A DNA stretch of 17,482 nt from an uncultured Succinivibrio sp. (GTDB lineage Bacteria > Pseudomonadota > Gammaproteobacteria > Enterobacterales > Succinivibrionaceae). The notes under the pieces were generated by a model. It saw only the letters and a program-made list of their open reading frames with translations, was not told the DNA's origin and did not search any database. Made by a program: the position numbers and the translations under genes. Positions 7,360-14,044 of this stretch are shown here, piece by piece; position 1 is the stretch's first letter, and each line of letters starts with the position of its first letter. The stretch covers positions 1 through 17,482 of the forward strand of contig CAAECI010000098.1 in assembly GCA_900754255.1 (NCBI GenBank), in the 5' to 3' direction.

Positions 7360-9879
7360 TTATTTCTCCTCACCCGAGGCCGCAAGACGTCTGCGGGCAC
7401 GGCGCTTGAGGTATGAGGACAGAACGATGCCGAAGAGTGAAATAAAGATAAACACAATTACGGACAACCAAATCTCATGCTGTCCTAAGAAATGCAGGAG
7501 GGCGAAATAGCTTGATACCTCGCCGGTGAAAATAAAGTCGCCTACGCGGAAGGAGCGCACGGACTCATCTCCTGATATGATCGCCAAATCGCCGCGTATT
7601 TCACGATTGATGAGATCGTTGTCAAGATCGTCCGTAAGACGTTTTAGCTGATCGTCGTCGCTGGCGGTTGCCACGACCATGATCGCCTTTTGATTCCAAG
7701 GCGAGATAGTGCTTACGAAGCCGCGCCAGGACATATTGGAGCGCAGATAACGTGTAGCCTCGATGTTTTCAGGACGAAAATCCCCTGAAAGCAAGCGACT
7801 AAGCGATTTTATAACGCCGCCCTGCATACTCAAGGGACCGTATTCACGCACGCTTAGATCATGTCCCGAGGTGGAGTAAATAAAGGCGGACTTGGCAAGC
7901 ATTTTCTCCATAAAATCGCTTTGCTTAAGCGTTGAGACGGCCAGGATCTCGGTCTCGGGATTTTCGCCCCTGTTGCCTAAGGACTCCATGCCGAGCACGG
8001 TATCGGCATACCAAATGGGAACGCCGGTGGCCTTGCCCGATCGGGCGCTTAAGTCGAGCAGGGTTTGAATTTCAGCGCTGCTGGGATTTTTGGGAAGCAA
8101 CAGCAGCGTATGGGAAAAGTCGGCATATTTGCTAAAAGGGTAGGCCGCACCCACAAAGAATGACAGATTGGGCATTCTTGCAAAATGTGAGGTATTGGAC
8201 AGATCGATATAAGAATCGTCAAGTACGGCACTCTTGATGTTGTTGTCTCGTAAAAGCGAGCAGGGGGCGCCGGGCTTGAGCTTGATATCGAAGTACAGCG
8301 ACAGATTGTTGTCACCGTAGATCATGTAGGGCTGCACGGGAATGGAGCTTTTTTCCTGACGGGCATCACCGCCTGCATATCTCCACAACCGCTCGGCCAG
8401 TCCCTTTTTATTGACGCTCAGATCGCTTAAGAAGTTACCCGAAAGTACTACGTTGAGCCAGGAGTGATCCTCATCTATCCATTGCTCAAGCGGGAAATTA
8501 TAGGACAATGAAAGCTCCGAGGGCTCGCCGTAGAGCTGATACAGATCGGGGGCGGCGCGGAAGGAAATGTTAAGCGGCGTATGCCAAACTCCCGGGGAAA
8601 CCAGCGATTGATCCTGGCTTAGAAGCTCGCTTAAATAAACCTTGCGATCGGTGGGGATCCATTTGGGAGCATCATAGGGAACACGACCTGCCACCTTAGA
8701 GGCCTCAAAAGTCATGGATTTGGTATTGCTTGAGATCTTGCCTGAGGTTAAGGCAAAAACCGCATCCGTGAAGCGTCCCTTTTCCTCGGCGGCGATGAGA
8801 ATGAGCTTGTAGGCCTTGGTCAGGGGATGATCGACAACGCTTATGCTTTCATGATCGGGCATAACCACGGAGCCTACATGCTCCTTGGGGCGGGCAAAAA
8901 TGATGGCGTTGTCCTCGGGGATCTCTCCCGTGCGTACGTTGAATTTTATCCCGCGGTAATCAGAACGCATGCCGAACCACGAGGCCAAAACGGCGGCACC
9001 GTTTATTTCATCGCGGCGAGGATTTTTGGGCAGTACGATATTGACGGCATTTTTACTTACGTCATAGACGTCGAAAAAGGGCAACGGGAAGATACTGAGA
9101 TCGCTTCCTACCTGCAGACGGTGTCCTTCAAGATGTAAAACCGAGGTGGGTAGCATGGATACGCTGTAGCGGCGGGTGTAGTCCACCATGCAGCTGAATT
9201 CCTCGTCATCCTTAATGCGGAAGGTAAAGGTGTTGGAGGTGCCGAAATATTCAAAGGGCAAGGATATTTCGTATTCGGCAGGACCGTCGGCGCGATTTAG
9301 CGGCAAGGTCGCAACGGGCTGTCCGTTTAAGGTAAGCTCAAGGTGCGATCCGCGTCGAGCCATCTGCTGCGTTACCTCCATGCTCAAATTGAGGCGAGCT
9401 GAGGTTATGACCTTATCAAGCGGTAAATTAAAGTTAAGTCCCGTTTCATATTGTCCTGCCCGCAGGGAAACACCTTCCTTGGCACCTAGGTGAGCAAAGG
9501 TAAGATCGCTTGCAAAGGGAACCGTTTCATCGTTGGCGGCTGCAGCGGCGGGCATTTGAGCATCGCTACCGTCCATGACTGCAGTCTCATCTGCAGAGGG
9601 TACGGCAAAGGGATTGTGTTCATAGGCTTGGGAGCCGAAGGGTACGGGCTCGGGATCCTCTGCGCTTTTACGATTAAGAAGCTCTTGTAGGGCCTTAGGC
9701 ATGGACGGATCGGCTTCGGAGTCAGTAGCACCGCCCTCTGCAGCGATCGTATTTTGGGTGGCATAATCCGCCGCGGAGCCGTTTAACATTTTAAGCACGG
9801 GATCATCTGCACACATGCCTTGTACGCAGATGATCATAAAAAGAGTAAGAGCAAAGATCCTTAGGAATAGCTTGTTCAT
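7360..9879 (-). CDS. bcsB: Cellulose synthase periplasmic subunit BcsB
   Basis: Membrane-anchored periplasmic partner of BcsA that guides the glucan and is required for synthase activity. With the start at 9879 it is 839 aa. An open frame runs further upstream to 9993, but the ATG at 9879-9877 overlaps the bcsA stop as ATGA and begins a clean signal peptide (NKLFLRIFALTLFMIICVQ, likely cut after A24), so this is the true start. Residues about 25-125 are an acidic, Ala/Pro-rich low-complexity linker. After it come the alternating carbohydrate-binding and flavodoxin-like domains of the family (SARLNLSMEVTQQMARRGS, LPLNRADGPAEYEISLPFEYFG early on). A single C-terminal transmembrane helix (about 804-824, LSVIVFIFISLFGIVLSSYL) is followed by a basic tail KRRARRR, which interacts with BcsA in known structures. 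Confidence 0.96.
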   Translation of the reverse strand: MNKLFLRIFALTLFMIICVQGMCADDPVLKMLNGSAADYATQNTIAAEGGATDSEADPSMPKALQELLNRKSAEDPEPVPFGSQAYEHNPFAVPSADETAVMDGSDAQMPAAAAANDETVPFASDLTFAHLGAKEGVSLRAGQYETGLNFNLPLDKVITSARLNLSMEVTQQMARRGSHLELTLNGQPVATLPLNRADGPAEYEISLPFEYFGTSNTFTFRIKDDEEFSCMVDYTRRYSVSMLPTSVLHLEGHRLQVGSDLSIFPLPFFDVYDVSKNAVNIVLPKNPRRDEINGAAVLASWFGMRSDYRGIKFNVRTGEIPEDNAIIFARPKEHVGSVVMPDHESISVVDHPLTKAYKLILIAAEEKGRFTDAVFALTSGKISSNTKSMTFEASKVAGRVPYDAPKWIPTDRKVYLSELLSQDQSLVSPGVWHTPLNISFRAAPDLYQLYGEPSELSLSYNFPLEQWIDEDHSWLNVVLSGNFLSDLSVNKKGLAERLWRYAGGDARQEKSSIPVQPYMIYGDNNLSLYFDIKLKPGAPCSLLRDNNIKSAVLDDSYIDLSNTSHFARMPNLSFFVGAAYPFSKYADFSHTLLLLPKNPSSAEIQTLLDLSARSGKATGVPIWYADTVLGMESLGNRGENPETEILAVSTLKQSDFMEKMLAKSAFIYSTSGHDLSVREYGPLSMQGGVIKSLSRLLSGDFRPENIEATRYLRSNMSWRGFVSTISPWNQKAIMVVATASDDDQLKRLTDDLDNDLINREIRGDLAIISGDESVRSFRVGDFIFTGEVSSYFALLHFLGQHEIWLSVIVFIFISLFGIVLSSYLKRRARRRLAASGEEK
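7366..7371 (-). promoter_or_regulatory. Ribosome binding site of bcsC
   Basis: Minus-strand GAGGAG, 8 bases before the bcsC ATG (7357-7355), lying in the last codons of bcsB. A strong site at the head of the longest gene in the operon. Confidence 0.7.
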
Positions 9880-12029
9880 GATCTGCCTGCGGCCCTCTCT
9901 TCTTTTAAAACGTCTTCTACAGTTTGCGAGGGCGCAGCCTCGGATTTGGCCTTGCTTGATCGCGAGTTTGAGGTCAGTGAATCGTAGATGCACATAAGCA
10001 CCGTAAAGAACGATTTTATGATGTGATCAGGCTTGTGCGGCTCACGAGTCCAAGTATCTGGGCGTGTGAACAACAGCCTTACCAGCTCGCGACGGGTATT
10101 GATGTCGAGCTCTCCGAAATTAAAGCGCAGATGATCGGTGTAGGCTGAGTTTTCAAGCATATTAACCTTGATGATCACGGGACCGTGATCGGTTGCAAGC
10201 TCGATGTCGGTTACGGGATCCTCCTGCAGGGGACGACCGCCTATGATGTTGTCTAAGCGGCAACCGGTCATGGAAATGTCGCGCAATGTTGAGCGGGAGC
10301 AAATGCCGGACTGCTGGTATATGAGTACCGGCAATGCCATATACAGGCGTTGTGTTCTGCGTTTGTTGGGAGTTTCGCGGGCGACGCAGATGGCGGCTAC
10401 AAGTAAAATAAGATTGAAGCTGCACCAGCCTACATTCATAAGTACGGCGCTAAGTTGCACGGAGAAATACTCAGGCATGAAATATTTGGTGATGCCGAAG
10501 GCTATGGAAAAGGCTATGAAGAGTGCGGCCAATATATGCGAGCGCACGGCATGGAAATCAAAGTAGGCCTTATCTACGGTTCCGCCCTTATCGGTTACGT
10601 TAAATTTGCCGTGATGCGGTGAAATCATTACGGCCAAGGAAGGGATGATGAGCGGGAAGGATAAAAGAATATCGTATATTTCGCCAAAGAAGCTGTAGCG
10701 GGTGGTACCGTTGATGCGCGACTGCGTGTAATAGGACATGACAAGATGCGGCAACACGTAGGCAAGCAGGAGCGAAGCCGAGCCGTGGAGCACGGAAATG
10801 CCGAAGGTCAGATACAGCGTGGGTACCAACAGAAAAATGGCCCGCGGAATGGCAAAGAAAAAGTACATCATGGCGCTCAGATAACAAAGTCTCTGGGCGA
10901 GGGTGAGTCCGCGGCCTAGAAGCGGATTGTCCATACGGAAGATTTGGATCATACCACGAGCCCAGCGGTTACGCTGAATGATGTGCAGGATTGTGCGCTC
11001 GGTGGCAAGTCCGGCCGCCAAAATCTTATCCAGATAGGCCGTTTTCCAGCCGCGACGCTGCAGCTTCAAGGCCGTATGAGCGTCCTCGGTAACGGTTTCC
11101 ACGGCAAAGCCGCCGATCTCGTCTAAGGCGCGTCTTCTGATCACGGCGCAGGAGCCGCAGAAGAAGCAGGCGTTCCAATTGTCGTTGCCGCGTTGTACGT
11201 TGCCATAAAAGAGCTCATTCTCCGCAGGGATATCACGCCCTAAATAAAGATTGCGCTGAATGGGATCAGGGGAATAGAAATGGTGCGGGGTTTGGAGTAA
11301 GGCCAGCTTTTTATCTTTTAAAAAGGCGCCGACGGTATCCTGTAAAAACATGCGGGTGGCAATGTGATCGCAGTCGAAAATGGCAATAAGCTCACCCTTG
11401 GTGAGTTTCATGGCGTGGTTGAGGTTGCCAGCTTTGGCATGGGCATTATCGTTACGCGTGATATAGCCTACGCCGGCTTCAGTGGCAAATTGAGCAAGCT
11501 CCTTGCGGCGACCGTCGTCCAAAATATAAACGGCGATTTTATCGCGGGGATATTCGAGGCATTGGGCGGCAAGAACGGTATTGCGAACGATCTCCAAGGG
11601 CTCGTTGTAGGTAGGAATATATACGTCGACCGTGGGCCATTCATCCGTATCGTCAGGCATGGGGACCACACGGCGCTTTAGGGACCAAATATTTTGAAAG
11701 GAGCTTAGGAGCAGGATCACGTATATATAGCATTCGGCAAAAAAGAGCACGTAGCCGCATACGGCTTCAAGCAGTGAGTCGAATTCCAAGGTCTGGGTCG
11801 CACGAAAATACATATATCTGGTGGACAGAAGCACCGATACGAGAATTAAAATGGCCGAAACGCTGTGTTTGCGGCTTAGTGACGAAATGACGTAGCAACC
11901 GCCCATCATGCAACAGGAAAAAACGAGCTGTGCATATGCCCCCATCGGGGTCACCACGGTAAAGTATAAAATCGGCAGCACAATAATAAGTGCCAACAAG
12001 GCTTTCAACGTATGCGCCATCTTATTCAC
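9876..12029 (-). CDS. bcsA: Cellulose synthase catalytic subunit BcsA (UDP-forming, GT2, PilZ)
   Basis: Inner-membrane processive glycosyltransferase that makes beta-1,4-glucan from UDP-glucose and moves it through its own channel. 717 aa. N-terminal membrane helices (about 9-110), then the GT2 domain: IPTYNEP (138-144), LDDG with D171/D172, HAKAGNLNHA, FDCDH with the metal-binding D219/D221, FFCGS (289-293), the TED catalytic motif (314-316) and QRNRW (352-356). More membrane helices follow, with the gating loop FNVTDKG (476-482) between them. The PilZ domain has RRTQR (557-561) and DISMTG (584-589), i.e. the RxxxR and DxSxxG c-di-GMP-binding signatures, so allosteric activation by c-di-GMP is expected. 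Start is GTG at 12029 (8-base overlap with bcsQ) or ATG at 12020. It lacks the long N-terminal extension of E. coli BcsA (872 aa). Confidence 0.98.
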   Translation of the reverse strand: MNKMAHTLKALLALIIVLPILYFTVVTPMGAYAQLVFSCCMMGGCYVISSLSRKHSVSAILILVSVLLSTRYMYFRATQTLEFDSLLEAVCGYVLFFAECYIYVILLLSSFQNIWSLKRRVVPMPDDTDEWPTVDVYIPTYNEPLEIVRNTVLAAQCLEYPRDKIAVYILDDGRRKELAQFATEAGVGYITRNDNAHAKAGNLNHAMKLTKGELIAIFDCDHIATRMFLQDTVGAFLKDKKLALLQTPHHFYSPDPIQRNLYLGRDIPAENELFYGNVQRGNDNWNACFFCGSCAVIRRRALDEIGGFAVETVTEDAHTALKLQRRGWKTAYLDKILAAGLATERTILHIIQRNRWARGMIQIFRMDNPLLGRGLTLAQRLCYLSAMMYFFFAIPRAIFLLVPTLYLTFGISVLHGSASLLLAYVLPHLVMSYYTQSRINGTTRYSFFGEIYDILLSFPLIIPSLAVMISPHHGKFNVTDKGGTVDKAYFDFHAVRSHILAALFIAFSIAFGITKYFMPEYFSVQLSAVLMNVGWCSFNLILLVAAICVARETPNKRRTQRLYMALPVLIYQQSGICSRSTLRDISMTGCRLDNIIGGRPLQEDPVTDIELATDHGPVIIKVNMLENSAYTDHLRFNFGELDINTRRELVRLLFTRPDTWTREPHKPDHIIKSFFTVLMCIYDSLTSNSRSSKAKSEAAPSQTVEDVLKEERAAGRS

Positions 12030-12834
12030 CGTGTCCTTGCTTGAGCGGATTTAGCAAAATGGTTTCCTGCTTTACGTCAAAGCCCATTAAGGAGGCCAGC
12101 TTGTGTGCAATGATCTCGATGTCAAAGGCGGCGGAGGAGCTTGAATTGAAGGAGGCGATGGATTTTTGCATGGCGGCCGCTTCGGTGACGGAGGTGTCCT
12201 CATGGATCATACCGAGCAATTTGTCGCCGAAATTAGAGCGCGCAAAATCCTGAACCTCGCGGTTCAATCTAATGCGGTTGTCAACGCAGTTGAGCACGAC
12301 ACGATATCCGAGCTTGTCATTTAAGGGGGAATCGATGAGCTCGTCATTTTCAAGAGTCTGCAGCAGTGATACGGAGGAGGCATCGGCGGCAAGCGGAACG
12401 ATATTTATATCACCTACGGTGGCTGCGGCTTTTAGTGCATCGGAGTATCCGGGGGGAAAATCGGCGATCACGAGCAAATTCGGATTTAAAAAAAGGCTTT
12501 GCTGTATGCTTGCAAAATAGTCATTTGCCATAAGATCGGCATTGAGCTTACGACGCAGCTGCTCGTTGGAGCGGCCGTAGGGCAGTACGAAGAGATTTTT
12601 GCCGACGTTTATGACGCCGTCCACCCAAGAGGCCTTAGGATCTTGATCATAGAGGGAGATAAGTCCTCTTTCCTCGGTTAAGGGGAGCCCAAAATACAAG
12701 CGCAACGAATTTTGCGGATCGAAATCCACGGCGATCACGCGGGTTCCGGCCTGAGAAAACACATAAGCCAAATTGGCAGCTAAGGTAGTTTTGCCAACAC
12801 CGCCTTTGGGTGAGCATACGGAAATTACCGGCAT
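12022..12834 (-). CDS. bcsQ: Cellulose synthase-associated ATPase BcsQ (MinD/ParA family)
   Basis: Cytoplasmic SIMIBI-class ATPase that, in enterobacteria, is essential for assembling the BcsA-containing secretion complex and helps place it in the cell. 270 aa. The deviant Walker A motif KGGVGKTT spans 10-17, switch I-type VDFDPQNSL has D37/D39, and the Walker B-like strand is LVIADFPPG (121-129). A Ser-rich stretch (SFNSSSSAA) lies near the C-terminus. The start ATG (12834-12832) overlaps the end of the upstream disordered-protein gene by 10 bases and has GGAGG upstream (minus CCGGAGGCTAGAATC); its own end overlaps the GTG start of bcsA. No bcsR gene accompanies it, as it would in E. coli, which fits a type I rather than type II operon. 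Confidence 0.93.
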   Translation of the reverse strand: MPVISVCSPKGGVGKTTLAANLAYVFSQAGTRVIAVDFDPQNSLRLYFGLPLTEERGLISLYDQDPKASWVDGVINVGKNLFVLPYGRSNEQLRRKLNADLMANDYFASIQQSLFLNPNLLVIADFPPGYSDALKAAATVGDINIVPLAADASSVSLLQTLENDELIDSPLNDKLGYRVVLNCVDNRIRLNREVQDFARSNFGDKLLGMIHEDTSVTEAAAMQKSIASFNSSSSAAFDIEIIAHKLASLMGFDVKQETILLNPLKQGHGE

Positions 12835-13733
12835 GATTCTAGCCTCCGGAAAATGGTATTGAGATCCTCGTCGCCTTGCTGTGAGGCAGAACGTCCGCTG
12901 TAGGAAGAAAATATAGATCCGAAGCGGCGTGATGGGTTTGCTTGCTTATTTGCAGCGGTAAACGAGGATCTTTTTTCAATGTTTTTTTCAGCATGAGACG
13001 GCGTCTCATACGTATCATAGGCAGTAGGAGCGACTTTATCGCTTGCATAAGGAGCATAAGGAAAAGCCTCGGCATTCTGTCGCTCGTTCGTATAGTGCAA
13101 GCTCTCCTGCTTATCTCCGCCGCGGTTCTCCAGTATTTCCCGCAGGCTTGGTGAGCCATCATGTTGCGTTTTTTTAGCGATATTATCCGAAAAAATCTGT
13201 GCCTTTGAAGCGTACGCTCGCTTTGATGAAGCTACGGGGGCAACCTTATTATCTGCGTGTAAGGCATCAAGCAGTGTGGAATTATTTTGAGCGCGTGGCG
13301 ATATTTCTTTTAGTTCTCCGGATTTAGCCGCAGTGCTTTTTTTGGCGTTTTCTTTTTGGGGAGCTCTTTGCTTCAGGGCGCTCATAATGGATGCCCCTGC
13401 AACCGATCCTGATGACGTTGGCGATGAACCTTGAGTATCACTTTGCCCTAAGAGGGCAGATGAGTGCAACGACAATAAAGCCGATCTTGCAGATTGACCT
13501 GCAGTCGGTGTTGCTTTGGCGGCATCTTCGTCTTGAGTATTATTTTTTAAATCGGCAAGCGGATCTGCGCCTTTATGGACAGCCTGTTGCAACTCGGCCG
13601 TCTGCGCCGATTGTCTTAAGAGATTCCAGCGATTGTAGTTATCAAAATTGACCGTACCGTTGCCGAAGGTACGGTACTTTTGTTCCTGAGCTGACATAAT
13701 TATTTTTGTTATGGCTATAGTCGAAATTGACAT
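12825..13733 (-). CDS. Disordered BcsO/BcsP-like accessory protein, first gene of bcs operon
   Basis: 302 aa, rich in Ser, Ala, Lys and Gln, with no signal peptide, membrane helix or recognisable folded domain; it looks mostly unstructured and cytoplasmic. It matches by position and style the variable disordered proteins (BcsO, BcsP, and BcsH/CcpA in acetic acid bacteria) found in BcsD-containing operons, which organise BcsD or the synthase. It is not notably Pro-rich. Short hydrophobic patches of the form Phi-x-x-[AI]-[LF] recur: IMSAL (116-120), LLDAL (154-158), LREIL (197-201), FGSIF (271-275) and LNTIF (291-295), the last inside the C-terminal DLNTIFRRLES. DKVAP/NKVAP occurs twice. Start: ATG at 13733 gives the longest form; ATG at 13697 (MSAQEQKYRTFGNG) is equally plausible, and neither has a good Shine-Dalgarno. 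It overlaps bcsQ by 10 bases. Function is inferred, symbol left open. Confidence 0.75.
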   Translation of the reverse strand: MSISTIAITKIIMSAQEQKYRTFGNGTVNFDNYNRWNLLRQSAQTAELQQAVHKGADPLADLKNNTQDEDAAKATPTAGQSARSALLSLHSSALLGQSDTQGSSPTSSGSVAGASIMSALKQRAPQKENAKKSTAAKSGELKEISPRAQNNSTLLDALHADNKVAPVASSKRAYASKAQIFSDNIAKKTQHDGSPSLREILENRGGDKQESLHYTNERQNAEAFPYAPYASDKVAPTAYDTYETPSHAEKNIEKRSSFTAANKQANPSRRFGSIFSSYSGRSASQQGDEDLNTIFRRLESCR

Positions 13734-13940
13734 ACGCTTTGCAACGGTGCAAGCGAGTCAGAGCGATCCTAAAAAGATCCCAAGCTTGCTCCCTTTGTTT
13801 GCCGTACAGCTTATACGGGAGGCAACGGAACACTGCCGCCTGATTTTATTAACAAAGCCTTTATGCTTTTAACAAAGGAATTGCGCTTAAATAAGGCTTT
13901 TGCAGTCATCGACAAATGATAATTTTACACTGTTAAGCCC
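13734..13940 (-). other. bcs operon promoter and 5' leader region
   Basis: Non-coding stretch between the intrinsic terminator of the upstream gene and the first bcs gene. On the + strand it holds an 8-bp inverted repeat AAAGCCTT (13854-13861) / AAGGCTTT (13893-13900). It also holds two alternative stems: TTGCTCCC (13786-13793) with GGGAGGCAA (13817-13825, one bulged G), and CCGTA (13802-13806) with TACGG (13814-13818). The two stems share bases 13817-13818, so they exclude each other. No match to a c-di-GMP riboswitch core was seen. Confidence 0.5.
13846..13875 (-). promoter_or_regulatory. Candidate sigma70 promoter of the bcs operon
   Basis: On the minus strand TTGTTA (-35, 13875-13870) and TAATAA (-10, 13851-13846) are separated by 18 bases. 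This would give a leader of roughly 105-140 bases before the first gene. The match is moderate, the region is AT-rich, and other pairs are possible. Confidence 0.35.
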
Positions 13941-13980
13941 AAAAAAATGCGGCGTTAGCCTCATATCGCTGCAAACGCCG
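13941..13980 (-). terminator. Intrinsic terminator between the sulfatase-family gene and bcs operon
   Basis: CGGCGTT (13950-13956) pairs with AACGCCG (13974-13980), with an inner AGC/GCT pair. On the minus strand the stem is followed by CATTTTTTT, a good U-tract, 64 bases after the stop of the 14045-16114 gene. It would separate that gene's transcript from the bcs operon. An A/T-rich flank on the other side (TATTATTTTT) might allow some activity on the + strand. Confidence 0.8.
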
Positions 13981-14044
13981 TATTATTTTTAAATCTAAGC
14001 TCTAAAAAGTATACAATTTGCCGCTTATTCTGTAAATCGAAAGC

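Noticed and set aside
9880..9993. N-terminal extension of BcsB to an upstream start at 9993
   Set aside because: It overlaps the end of bcsA by over 100 bases and puts a basic segment in front of a clean signal peptide; the ATG at 9879 with ATGA coupling is far better.
13642..13833. Minus-strand open frame of 63 codons over the start of the first bcs gene
   Set aside because: Overlaps the better-supported gene in another frame, and its composition looks like translated leader sequence.
13734..13940. c-di-GMP riboswitch (GEMM type) in the bcs leader
   Set aside because: GGCAAAC and GCAAAGC occur on the minus strand, but the conserved spacing, the tetraloop stem and the GGTAGGTAGCGG part are missing.
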